64,000 nucleotides of DNA from Macrophomina tecta (lineage: Eukaryota > Ascomycota > Dothideomycetes > Botryosphaeriales > Botryosphaeriaceae), in the NCBI GenBank assembly GCA_024180945.1, contig JAKSGN010000003.1, forward strand, positions 1,054,001-1,118,000, in the 5' to 3' direction. The translations under genes were made by a program, and so were the position numbers. This document shows positions 23,070 through 34,329 of this stretch, one piece after another. The notes below the pieces were generated by a model. That model made no database searches. It worked only from the letters and a program-made list of their open reading frames with translations, and was not told the DNA's origin. Numbering within the stretch: position 1 is the first letter of the stretch; every line of letters starts with the position of its first letter.

Positions 23070-25610
23070 TCACATCTCGGCCACCACATCCCCGTTCCTA
23101 TTGAAAACCACTAATGGCTCGGCCCTCCCGCTCACAGCCGCCTCGTTCACCAGTCCATCAGCATCCCACTTGAAGTCAACCTGGCCCCCACCCCTCAACC
23201 TCAATCCTCTCACACTGCCCCCATCCCACCGCGCCGGAATCGCCGGCCCCAGCACTACGCGCTGCTTCTTCTTCTCCCCCTCCCCGAACACCGGCAAATC
23301 CACCGCCAGCATGCTTAACATCGCCCCTGCCAGCCCGAAATTCGCATCGATCTGGAACGGCGCGTCATGGGCGCTATACATGCTGAACCCATTCCCTGCG
23401 AAGTTCCGCGCGACCGCGTACCGCAGCTGCGCGTCCGCGCGCGCCGTGTCGTTCAGGCGGGCCCAGCTCGCCGCGCGCCACACCTTGCCCCAGCCCGCGT
23501 CGGCATCCGGGCCCGTGCCGTTGCCGCGCGCGGCCAGCGCGGCCGCGACGGCGTCGGCGACGGTGGCGTTGCTGTAGCCGGAGAGGAGCGAGGAGAGGCT
23601 GTAGCCGGGATACCAGCCGACCAGGTGCGACAGGTGCCGGTGCGTGTCGGTGGGAGTGTCGAGGCCGGTGATGTTGGTGGGCGCTTTGAACTCCTTGACG
23701 CCGCCCCACGAAGCGGCGACGTGGAAGCCGGTGTCGAGCGCGGCCAGGGCGTCGCCGGCGGTGGCGAGGAATGCGGAGTCTGTTTCGATGCCGAGGGCGC
23801 CGGCGGCGGTGACGTAGGTCAGCACTTGGTGGATGAGCTGCTGGTAGTGCGCGCAGCCGAAGGTCGTGGGCGGCTGTTCCGGGCTGTTGCACGGGTTGAC
23901 GACGAGCGTGCCGTCCTGGAAGTAGGCGTCGGGTTGCAGCTGCGACAGCCAGAAGGCGGCAACGCCACGGATGAGCGGGTAGCCTTGCGAGGCGAACCAG
24001 GTCGTGTTGCGTGTGTAGTCGAAATGATCGTAGACGTGCTGCATCATCCAGACATTGGAGTCGAGATCTGCGGGGTGTTTCTTTTTTTAGCGGAGAGAAG
24101 CTGAGCGGATGTAGGAGGACTCACAATTGGCCCATCGCAGGTCGCTATTCATTCCCGTATGTCCGAATATGTTCGATTCACCGTCTAAGATCCAGCCTGG
24201 CGCGTTGAATAGCAGTTGGGCTGTCTCCGATCCGCGGGGCACCCATGTGTCTTGGATGTAGTCCCAGAGCCCGTCTTGGATCGATCCTAAGCCGGTCTGT
24301 TCGGCCAGCCAGTAGTTCATTTCCAGGTTGATATCTCCGTGGTAGTCAACCGCCCAAGCGCCTTCCAGCGTCTGGCTCCATTTGCCTTGGAGGTTTGCCG
24401 GGAGCACACCCGGCCTGGCAGATGAGATCAGCATGTGCCTGGCATAGTCGAACAGGAGAGCCTCGAGGTACGGATCGCCGAGGCCTGCATCCGTAACATT
24501 GTACCGGTTGATGAGTTCCGATAGTTCAACACCGACAGAGTTGTTGGTATCTGGGAGATCCAAGGCAAAGTTGTTCATGAGCGCCGTGTAATCCTCAATA
24601 TGGCGCTGTAGAAGAAGATCACTTGAGTGATTCTTCGCGGCTGCGATGATTGCCTCAACCTTTGGGCCAGGATCTTTGCCTCTGAAAGAGAAGTTTTGCT
24701 CCGTATTTCCAGCTTTCTGATCATAGTTCGTCTCAGCTGCGACGATGAGAGTGATTGAGGTGGCGTTCTTTCCAGAATTGATAACCAACGCTCCACCACT
24801 GCACGATGTATTACCATTTCCGAGGAGCTGGGCAGTGGCTTCATATTTCATTCCTTCTGGCGGACCTGCCTGAGTTAATCCAGTCAATTGTACTTTCTGA
24901 GAGCTGCAAGTGACGTTGTTCAAGCCTGCGTCCGCCTGCTGGTTTTCAAAAGAGACCGTGACCGCAGGCAGACTACTGAGGGAGTCCAGTCGGTAGACGC
25001 ATACGAAGTCTGGGTAACTGCAGTACACCGTGCTGGTAAAAGAGTTCCCATTTGGATCTTTGAATGAAGTCTTGTGGGTGCCAGTACCCAGATCCAGCGA
25101 GCGGTTGTACTGTCCGGAGATGTTTTGGACTCCTTCGATGGCCACACTAAAATTTCCCATGACGCGGAATGATCCGTAGAAATCAAAATTCCCCAGGAGC
25201 TCAGATACATCTGCAGATACAGTCAGAACACAGTCCGACAAATGGGCGATCTAGACGCACTTCCAGTTCCATTCTGCCACACCCAATCTTGGATCCCCGG
25301 TAGGTACTCGTATTTCGGGGTCGTAGGATTCCCCCCGGTGTAGTTCTGTTTGGATCAATGCTCTGAGTCTCTGAAATGCCAGTGTAAAACTTACGCTGGC
25401 TTGAAAAGGGCCTCCGGACCAGAGCGAATCGATGTTCAAACTAAGCTTCTCGGTCCCTCTATCACTGAAAGGCAGCACTCCCAGCTTCCCATTGCCGACG
25501 GGAAACGCTTGTCGTATGATATCCGGAAACGTGGCCGGCAATGACGACCAGACTATCTTCGCTTCTGCGACGCCGAGCATCAAACTCGCAAGAACCAAAC
25601 TGACCTTCAT
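23070..25610 (-). CDS. Secreted GH95 alpha-L-fucosidase
   Basis: A glycoside hydrolase of family 95, which mostly removes alpha-1,2-linked fucose from glycans or plant xyloglucan, though other sugars are accepted by some members. Four exons, 25610-25395, 25345-25261, 25210-24125 and 24067-23070, encode 794 residues, the usual family length. The signal peptide is about 17 residues (MKVSLVLASLMLGVAEA). The N-terminal part has AFPVGNGKLG and NIDSLWSGGPF. The catalytic barrel has DINLEMNYW, the likely general acid Glu588 in GGVKEF, then HRHLSHL, and the Asp of FQIDANFG near residue 703. The first residue of the DIN motif is Asp, where bacterial enzymes I recall have Asn. Several N-glycosylation sites are present. 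It probably works outside the cell on host or plant-wall material (inference). Confidence 0.93.
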
Positions 25611-26115
25611 TTTCCAAGCAGCGAAGCCTTGGAATCTCTAGGCAAACAAGCGGCAACAAAAGCTTGAAATATTAACAGATCAGCAGCGAGGATCAAGAGC
25701 CTCCTCCGCCTCCTCCGTCGGTGATTCCCTGACAATTGCATGGGTCCAGTGTGTATTCAGCCGTGTTCCCTTACCCCGCGCGCGTGAACCCTTTCCAGGT
25801 GGGGGCTCCGCTCGTATCTCCGCTTTCACCAATATGAAGATACGTGAGGCATGCATACATTTTTCCGCCAACGGGCCGTACCAGTAAATCAGAGCAGCGG
25901 CCTTGATTTGCCTGTTCCCGCGTTCAAAACAGGAAGGGGAGCCGCGGGATGGCCACTTCTTCAGAGGTGTCTTTGTGGATGTTCGAAGCGCTGTGTTCGC
26001 TGGCGATACCCTGGGCTTACCCCTAGGCAGTTGACTTCATTCAGATCAATATATGTGACAGAAACTTTCGTATGCTGGTAGTCTCATGATGGGGGATGCG
26101 GAGGGGGAGCTTTTG
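25611..26115. other. GH95 promoter side, up to the transposon island
   Basis: About 500 bases upstream of the GH95 start on the minus strand. This is expected promoter sequence. No gene was seen, and composition becomes AT-rich toward the transposon relic. Confidence 0.5.
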
Positions 26116-27040
26116 TACAGTCCCCTACAGAAAGTCATTGGGCAGTTAAGCGAACACGTGAACTCGCTCAGTATACTAATCTATTTACTAAGTACGTACG
26201 GCGGCCTATTAGTTAAGCATTTAATAGAGGATACTATAAGCCCCTATTAAAATTAGGCTGTCATATAGTATCTATTTAGAAGGTTAGTAGCCTGCGAAAG
26301 ACGGATCCACTAGTAATCCTTAAAAAAGAAGCTAGAATAAACTCTTAAGTCTACACCTAGTTAATTATTAATTGATACGTACTCCCTTTCCACAACAAAC
26401 TCACCTTAGAGTATAGTGATACCGTTTAGATAGATAATAGTGCCCTGTATTACACTAGCAAGGAGACTACGTATTATAGGCAGTTACTGTTCACATAGCG
26501 CCTGGACTGGCCGCCTTTACTGGCTGCCGTCAGCCGGGACCACGGCACCACCTCCCCCCAAAGGAGGCAGTGTCTTCACTGCCAGTCACGTACTTGCTAG
26601 CCCAAAGGGAGTACCCGTTTACACCCTTTCAGCAGAATTTTCGGGTTGTCCACTTGGGCCAGTTGAGCGACCGGAGCTCGAACTCAGTATCCCCAGGAAC
26701 CCGCACCACCGTTGGATTGTAGATTGTGCTTCTTTGGCCGGTCGGGTGGAAGAGCCGGCTGACAGGGGCCAGCACACTGGTCGAGTGAAACCAAGCAGGA
26801 TTCCGCTCGTGACACTATGGAGCCCGGATTTAAAACTAATTAGGAATGTGTGGGCAATTATTAAGCGCCGGTTAGCTAAGAGACAACCTATGCTTAAGTC
26901 TAAGGAGTAGCTTAACGCGGTCCTAAAGAAGGAGCGAGAGAAATTAACTATACAAGACTATAAGGCTTGCATTCTAAACTGGCAGAAACCGCTCCTGGCC
27001 GTAATCTAGGAAAAGGGTAGACTAATTAGATACTAGCTAG
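26116..27040 (+). mobile_element. Degenerate Tc1/mariner-type element with RIP-like decay
   Basis: An AT-rich island with remains of a DDE transposase. From 26815 the + strand reads LWSPDLKLIRNVWAIIKRR and continues through a stop (26908-26910) into KKEREKLTIQDYKACI, then through another stop (27007-27009) into EKGRLIRY. This matches the C-terminal pattern of Tc1/mariner transposases, where a PDLNPIENVW-like motif carries the third catalytic position. Both stops are TAG where Gln (CAG) would fit, so both are C-to-T changes of the kind RIP makes. The left end may be the TA at 26116-26117 followed by CAGTCCCCTACAG, which resembles a mariner terminal repeat. I did not find its mate on the right. 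The element is dead. Confidence 0.75.
26496..26814. other. GC-rich segment embedded in the AT-rich transposon relic
   Basis: About 320 bases of clearly higher GC content lie between the AT-rich 5' part of the element and the transposase C-terminal part. No protein or RNA motif was recognised. It could be a later insertion that escaped RIP, or a less mutated piece of the element. Its sharp change in composition on both sides is seen directly. Confidence 0.45.
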
Positions 27041-27567
27041 TACCTTATCGATTCGAACCTCCTTCTTTTTGCCTTATATCTGTAAGAATTCCAAGCCATT
27101 TAACGCACTTTTAGGTGAGACAAGAGGACTAGAACACAAATGAGGAGCGAGTGAGAACTACGCATTGACCAGCGATTCGAGGTAAAATACCGCTCAGATA
27201 CGAACAGGCGGGTGGTAGCTATGGTAGCATATAATACAAAAGATCAAAGAGCTTGCTCGAAAAGTTGACCTATATCTGATATAAGGTGAAAATTTTATAC
27301 GGAAGGTGCTTCTGCGTCAGTTGGTAATTGAGTCAATCACCCCGCTCCGTGTGGGGATCGCGCCCCGACCGGAGTACATGTAATGCCAGTGTGAACACGA
27401 GCAACGCGAGATCTGGAGCAGAAATTTTACTAAATTTCGCTTCTATTATCATCAATAGTACATTGCTCATTTAGATTTACATTACCACAAGTCCGCGCCC
27501 GATTCGTTAGCTGCCATCTGGTTTTGGAAAAAGCGCAGCTGGATTAGAACTCCGAGCATTAATTGCT
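27041..27567. other. AT-rich spacer between transposon relic and AIF-like gene
   Basis: About 530 bases of mostly AT-rich sequence without a gene. It holds a possible tRNA-derived fragment (annotated separately) and the 3' flank of the oxidoreductase gene. Confidence 0.45.
27305..27370 (+). repeat. Possible tRNA-derived fragment (SINE-like)
   Basis: A stretch resembling box A of a tRNA promoter (CTGCGTCAGTTGGTAA, starting at 27312) is followed about 40 bases later by a hairpin GGGGATCGCGCCCC (27352-27365) that looks like a decayed T arm with box B. The acceptor stem does not close properly, so this is not an intact tRNA gene. A tRNA-derived SINE or tRNA relic is one reading; chance is another. 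Confidence 0.25.
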
Positions 27568-29052
27568 TCATGCCACTGCCACAAACTCCCGGCCTAATTG
27601 CATGTAGTTCCAGCAGACTGCGAAAATGCATAAGCACTTGATTCGTTCAAATAGTCATCGTGAAAACTTACTCTGATGTCCCAGATCCTGCCCGAAATAG
27701 CTCTTCATCAAGTGTTCGCCGTCGCTGGTGCCCTCCTGCGGATCGTACACCACTGCCTTCTTACCCACAGCCAAGCCGATCATGGGAGGGAATTCAGAGA
27801 GCTCCTTCCAGGTGGGCTCGACGCCGGAGATCTCTTTGAGCATGTGGGCGTGGATGTTCTGCGCGGCGTACTGGCCCATGTGCATGGCCGCGCCGCAGCG
27901 CTTGATGCCGGACCACTTTACGATATCGCCGGCGGCGTAGTGGAACTCTGCATTGGGGACAAGGTCCTGGAACCTCAGCCTGTTCTGCGGTTAGCATCTG
28001 GCGGGGTGGTTTCTACTTTGGCGGCTGACGTACGAAGGTTGGACTTTCACGTAGCCCTCCTCATCCAGGATGGCCTTTGGCAGGTAGGAAGAGGTCGGGA
28101 TGCTTTTCGAAAGAGCATTGACAACTTGGCCTGTTGTGACCTGCGAGCCGTCTGAGAGCGTCAGTTTGTAGATGGGCGAACCGTCCTCGGAGGTCGCTGG
28201 AGTCGTCTCCAATACCCTCCGGCCCATGATGGTCTCGACACCGGTCTCGTGCAGAACGGCCAGTGTGCGATCCTTAAAGTCATCAGGCAGTGGCTCTGAC
28301 GAGAGAAGCTTGTCCCGCGAGTGGATCAGCGTGACCCTCAGGGACGGGTATATCAGCTTCAGCTCTGCGGCCATCTCGATTCCCACGGCCCCTGTATGGC
28401 TCGGTGTCAGGAATGACGAAGCTCTTTCGCACGTACAGAACAATGCACATACCTCCACCAACGACGACGACACCCTGGCGGGCATCTTTCAGTCCCTTGA
28501 TGTGGTTGCCGACCTCCGCCAAATACGAGTTCTTGTCCAGTGACTGCGCGACCACCGGCCATGCGCGCTTCAGGCCGGATCCTACGATGAGATAGTCGTA
28601 AGACTCCTCAATCTGCTCGTTACCGGCTTTGTTGGAGATTTTGGCCGTCTTCTTCTCGCAGTCGACGGAAACGACGCTGCCGTGCAGGTGGCGCACACCA
28701 GGTGCTTTGAGGGCGGCGACGTCATCGAATTTTGCCCATGCCTTGGGCGTGAACTCGTCTGATGCGTGGGCAAGCGGGGTGGATATCAAATGCACTGTGT
28801 GCATCAGCGGTCTACCGTCTGGGGATCTGAAGCCTCTGCGTACGTACTGAAGCCATCACGTTCGTCCACGAGGGTGATTTCCACGGGGATCTTCTTCGCC
28901 GGCGGAGGAGTGTCGGGCAGGAAACGCGCGGGTTTTCCGTGACACAGATCCAGCAAGTTGAGCGAGGAAGCTAGGCCGGCGTAGGATCCGCCGATAACCA
29001 GGATCTTGAAGGGTTGCTGGCGCGCGCCGTTTGCGATGGCGCTGGGGGACAT
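27568..29052 (-). CDS. AIF/FSP1-like FAD- and NAD(P)H-binding oxidoreductase
   Basis: A pyridine nucleotide-disulfide oxidoreductase of the AIF/AMID/type II NADH dehydrogenase group. It probably passes electrons from NAD(P)H through FAD to a quinone-like acceptor. Five exons, 29052-28848, 28794-28453, 28391-28034, 27979-27672 and 27617-27568, keep frame for 420 residues. The FAD site is ILVIGGSYAGLAS near residue 15. The NAD(P)H site is VVVVGGGAVGIEMA, restored across the second intron. The second FAD-contacting motif is NAEFHYAAGDIV. The 16-codon last exon encodes CWNYMQLGREF, a family-typical end. I chose the start at 29052 because it has a good ACCACCATG context. An in-frame Met 52 codons upstream would add a longer leader. 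No clear signal peptide or membrane helix was seen. Confidence 0.92.
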
Positions 29053-29942
29053 GGTGGTGAGCGGAGAGGCAGGATCAAAGGGAGGGGGAAAATTGCAAAT
29101 TGCGAGAAAAGAGCGCGTGTACGTACCGCTGCTCGCTACATATCCCCAAGACACTCCGGTCTGCGGCGTTCGTGAAGGATCCACTCGGATTGCGCAGAGC
29201 TCGAGCATGAACGGATCGGGAGGATACCGATATCGCAGGGGCCGGGTTGAGCCACGAGCCCGAGGGGGTTTCGGCTAGATGTGCCAATAAAGTTATCAGA
29301 TGGCACTATTGCGGGTAATTATCTGATCGAAGGATGGAAGAAGCGCTCGTCGCTCCGACAGGAGCAGGAAAGACTCGGTGGGGCCCACTCACCGTGCGTT
29401 GGTCTTGGGCGGCATATGTCTTGCCGAGGGCCAGGAAAAGAGGTCAAGATCCTGCGGCTTGTACCAAAACCTTGGATGATTTTATTACGAGAAAGCGGAA
29501 ACGCACGTGTGCTCACGAAGGGACAGTGCCTTGTTGCCATCGTCTTGAGAGGCCCCGAATGATGTGCGTGGTGTGGATCGAAAGGAACTTGGTGGGCCTG
29601 AGCGTGGGCGGCCGCCGCGATCCTGGCTTTATCTGTGGCTTGCTCGCTTCGCGTATTCCAGCTGCTCGCCGCAGTCGGAGTCCTGCATCGGAGCTTCCGC
29701 AATCTTGTTATGTAAGTCACATACGAAGAAGTAGCTGTGAATGTTGTCTTCCTTCGTACATTTCTAAGATGGACACCATCTTGAAACGGTGTCAGGAGAC
29801 ATGTATCCTCCTCAACTCAGGCTAAGTGACTTCGTCCACACGGCATGCGGCCAAAAGCGCATTCCAAAGACACAAGACTATATACAAATCGGGTTGAAGC
29901 CGGATTCGTTCACCGTGAACTTATCCGATCATCTACCCGTCA
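29053..29942. other. Spacer between AIF-like and RNA-processing fusion genes
   Basis: About 890 bases between two minus-strand genes. It contains the promoter of the AIF-like gene and the 3' end of the fusion gene. No supported reading frame was found. Confidence 0.5.
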
Positions 29943-32900
29943 TCAACCACCTCCGGAAAGGATATCCAACCTGGCCTCCCTATCCCATACTTTTACACCG
30001 TCTGACCTTCGCTTGAAATACACAATCCGGTGCTGCGGGATGAATTCCTCATCCGTTTGCTCCACTTTCCAGCGATCAAGTGCCGTTTCCCGCGTACCTA
30101 AGAAACGGTCAGTATAGCCGACGACGTAATCGGCGCTATTAAGACTTGGGTCCCAGCGCAGTCGATTCATGATGTCGGTTGCTGGACGGAGCTTCTTGCC
30201 GGTCTTGTAAGAGCCTTCGACCGTTGGTGGCGCCTCGGAAATAAATGGTGCCGTCTCCTCGACCACTTCAAGGAGAGCCTGTTCATCGATGTCATCTTCC
30301 TCCTCATCTTCGTCTTCAAACTCCCAACTGTCTTCCAAATCATTGCCCCAGTCATTGGTGTCGACAATGAGCTCTTCTAGCTTAGCCCGGCTGACATGGC
30401 TGACTTCAACCCATCCGGAGGTGGGATCGAAAAATTTCTCGTTCCCACGTATTTGGTCCGAGAAGCGTTCCAGCACTCCATCAAGCTTGCTCTGGGCCAA
30501 CTTCCTGTCGGCTTCTGTCTTAGAATCGGAGTCGGAGTCCTGTCGTTTCGCAAGGCCAACGAGGTAGCATCCGTGCTGGTCTCCCTTTTCGTTGCTTGCA
30601 CCCCGAGCGAACCGCAACGGCCACATACGAGCGTGAATCTCGGGAATTTTCCGGTTCAAGTCTGCGGGGAGTGTTTTGTCAGAAGGCCATGGAGACATAA
30701 CGCGGAGCGGTAAACCCACCAATAAGCAGAGTCGGACACCGGCTCTCCACCCATCCGATCAGTTGCCTTCCCTTGACCGAGCTCGTGCCCCAATACTGAA
30801 CGTCAACGCGTATGTAGCTCCTGTAAGCAGACAAAAACTCAGCCGCCGAATTTCTTTCTTCGCCTATGATCTCCGCCCAAGTGGGCGTAGAACCTTGCTC
30901 AGGTTGCTTTGTGACCAGAGCGTGTGCGCGCTGGAGCTCCTCTGTGAGGACTCCAACAGCTGGAACAGTCGCCGCTCTCGCAATATTTACTCTTGGTATA
31001 TGGTACCCCAACACAACCATCGGCTCGCTGGCATGACGTTGATACGGCCTTCCCATTCCGGGAATTGCGCGGGCCAGTGGGTCTTCGACGATATTCTTGG
31101 ACCAGTCAAACTCGGCATAGTATCTAAAGAAGGCGCAGACAAGGTCCGCAGCGGTGACATCCTGGTTGCTGTGGTAAAGAAGCTTGGCAATGCGGTCGAG
31201 CATCAGCGAGATGTGTGTGCCGCTAAGGTAACCGAAGCGTGCAGCGTAGATACCACGGCTCCTGGCCCAGACGACAAGGAGGCGGTACGCCATCTGGAAA
31301 GCAGGCAGGTCTGGTGTCGTGTTCTGGAGATGAGCGAGATCTCGGATGGCCTTGAGTTTGGAAAGCGTCTGGAGCGGCAACGAGAAGAGTGGATCGGTAG
31401 GAGGCAAGCTGAGTGGAGCGGGCCAGCTGGATGATATTTCGTCAGTATTGATTTCTATAACGCGGGTAGTTCAACTTACCAGCCCGCGATCTGGGCCGCA
31501 GCACAATATTGGAGGTCGAGCCTGATACCTTGGATGTTGAGTTCCAACATGGTACCCGAATGAGCCTCTACTTTGCGCAAGATACGAACATCTTGTGCCG
31601 CTGCATTCTTTAGGTGCTTCACAGCAAGAGTAAAAAAGATCTTGGTGCTGATGGAACTGATACAGAGGCAATCGATGTCCGATGCAGTATTCCATGTGCC
31701 GAGCCCATAAGATCCCACAGGGGTAATTACCAACGGGATCTTGTTGTCGGCCGTTGCAAGAGGCCGCAGTGTTCTATCCAGGATAGCCAGGACTTCTTTC
31801 CTTTTTTCTGTCTCCTCTGTTGTCGGGAAAGACGGATGACTCTCGACAAAATTCTGCAAGGCCCCAGAATGCAGGGCATATGGAGGACGTACAGCAGGAA
31901 TGCTTTCTATTCGCATGCTTCCAGGTAGAGGAGACTTGACGAATCTGATTGTGGCTCTTACTCCCCAATGATCACTGCCGCAGCGCTTTTTGTCACCTTC
32001 AGGACGCCCGAACATGTTGAATCCAGCGACCTCCAGAGCTTCTTCCCCCTTGAGCAGGATTCTGTCGTATCTCTGAGGTCTGTGTGTCAAACCATGACCG
32101 ACAATTTCGGCAGCCAAAGGATTGCGACTCGGATCAAACGTGGCGCCTTCTTCGCCTACGGCGAGGTCTTCGTAATCCCCAGAAGGTTCGTAATGAGACC
32201 GGCAAGCATCCCAGGCGTCCCTTAAACCTGCTTCTGCAAGAAGCTGCTCCAGACTCTCTAGAGTGCGGACTGTCTGCGGAGAAATGGAATGTGTCGTGAT
32301 GGCATCTTGAATAGTCAGCGAGGAAGTTGTCATGTTGAAGTCTCCCGCTATAATCCAAGGGGATTCTGGGTAGTTCATCGACAGATGGTTCAGCAACGTG
32401 CGCAACTGACTCTTCTTGGCCGCAACCGATCCATCAGTGAGGCCGCAGGTGAGATGCAAGCCGGCGATGACAAGTGGTAGGAAGGCGCCCGTTTCCGTGA
32501 TCTTTCCAATCCCGTTCAATTGGACGACAACAGCACCTTTGTGGCGCCTCTCAAATGGTACCATTTTCCATTCAAACCTCCACCGGGACAGGATGACGAT
32601 ATTCCGTAAACTCAGCAAGGGACCAATGTCCGCCTGGTCTGGTGGAGCGTGTGAAACGTATGGCCAAAGTTTTCGAACGGCCTCGTTCCGAAGGAGGTGG
32701 CTGAGGAAGTCATCGGATACCTCCTGAAGGACGACCAAGTTGGCTCGTGCCGAGTCGTGTAAAAGCGCTTGAACCAGTAGTTCGAAGCGCTCAAAAGCAG
32801 GGGGCCAGATGGAATCAACAAGAACATTATAGCTAGATACCTTGAATAGTGGCGGCATCGTCTGAGGAGCTGCAGCGGTACCTCCGTAGGGTGTCCAGGA

Positions 32901-33560
32901 AGCAGAAGATGGATCGAAGCGGTATGTCGTCCCTGATTGCACACTCGATCCCCTGGATGGGGAGTCTGCAAGATATTGTAGAGAAGAAAAGGCTTCCTCT
33001 GCCGAATCATCGGCACATATCCGGATGGTTCTTGATACTTTCATTGCATTGTCCTCTCCACGGACCAGAATTGCCAATTCCTTCAAAGGCCATTCGACGC
33101 TTGGAATCAGGCTGGCTTTTGCCTGTAAAGAATCACGCAACTCTTCGTTGCTGGCTTGACCAATGGTCATGTGCGGACTGTAGGGCTGAGTGGCACTCTG
33201 GTGGAACTCGGCCAGAACGGCGGCTCGTATGTGTTGGAGTTCGTGGTCGTCCTCGGGGCGGATGAAGACGGTGCTGCTATGCTTGTGGGTAAAATATCCC
33301 GTTTCGCTCAGCTTGAGCTTCGTCTCTTTTAGATTTGCTTTGCTCAAGGCTGACCGCACGAGAGAGGCTGCTGTTTGTATGGAGTCCGGATGCACGAAAG
33401 GATAGACGAGGTTGAGATGAGCGGGCCATTTCTGGTAGGCTTTGTCATAGGCGGCGCGCAGTGTGTCGACATGCTCGACCAGATGTGCAGGAGGAACGAT
33501 TGCTAGTGCCGTCTGATGAGACGTTATCTCGGGAGTGGAGTGTGACGCAAGTTCCGCCAT
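29943..33560 (-). CDS. Multidomain RNA-end processing protein (2H, EEP, nucleotidyltransferase, MJ1316)
   Basis: Three exons, 33560-31480, 31426-30720 and 30661-29943, with introns of 53 and 58 bases, encode 1168 residues that join four enzyme or binding domains. Residues about 15-190 form a 2H phosphoesterase (LigT/2'-5' RNA ligase type) with HLN (48-50) and HMT (130-132). Residues 238-540 form an endonuclease/exonuclease/phosphatase domain with Asn245, Glu280, GDFN (406-409) and SDH (529-531). Residues about 560-900 form a poly(A)-polymerase-like nucleotidyltransferase with GS (616-617), DID (628-630) and a third Asp about 682, plus a helical region. Residues 1085-1168 match MJ1316/DUF504, a domain proposed to recognise cyclic-phosphate RNA ends. 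An acidic linker precedes it. All active-site motifs look intact. A role in RNA repair, tRNA-end healing or removal of 2',3'-cyclic phosphates followed by tailing is inference. No targeting signal was seen. Confidence 0.93.
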
Positions 33561-34310
33561 GGCACGAAGAGCGAGCGAGTCGGATGGAAGATGTGATGGT
33601 TGTCCGGGCCAGCCATTGCCAGGGGCGGCCTGCAGACATATAGTGCCCGCATTGTGCTCGATCAGATGTGGCGGGCTGTGGCTATGGCTGTGCGGTGGAG
33701 CATGGTTCGTTACTGTGTGTCTTCGGTCGGTGGTGAGTCAAGAGAGGAGAATACGAGGGCGTCATGTGAGTCAGCGCGTCACCGGCATCCCCAATCCGGA
33801 AAGGTCCTCTCCCGACACCGCCGTCACCGTCCGATTTGATGAGCTGTTACTTTATGATCTTCTGTCGACATGGCCTAACTAGGTGACTTGACAGACATCT
33901 ATAGTCAAGCACCGATTACTTTTGAGCTATACTCAGAAGCAGCGGCCCTGCGAGAAGCTCATGCCAACCCCACATGGATGCAAATACTGGCGCTAATTGT
34001 TCCTATTGGCCCAGACAAAACCCACCCTGCACTCAGCTCGAGCTAGAGCGTAACCCTAACGCCGAAGTGCCGTGTAGAGAGAGAACAGCCCATGCCTGTT
34101 GAGCGAGAATGATTCATCGCAACCAATATCCACTTTCACTCCGGCACCGCCACAACTGGCGCCTGAAACAGTCACTCCTGGCGTTCGAGGCGATTGAGCT
34201 ATACCTGTAGGCCTTAGCCAAATGGAAATCATTCATCATCACCTTTGGACCTTGGGTAGTTGAAGCAGGTGATGAGAGGCAAATGTCCCTCCTGGGAAAA
34301 TTATAAAGGG

Positions 34311-34329
34311 AAAAAAAAAAAAAAAAAAA
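34311..34329. repeat. Poly(A) tract, 19 bases
   Basis: An uninterrupted run of 19 A in the intergenic region, with no sign of an adjacent retroposed gene. Confidence 0.9.

Noticed and set aside
27030..27120. Box-B-like GGTTCGAATC on the minus strand near the transposon end, as a tRNA gene
   Set aside because: No clover-leaf can be drawn around it, and no proper box A is present.
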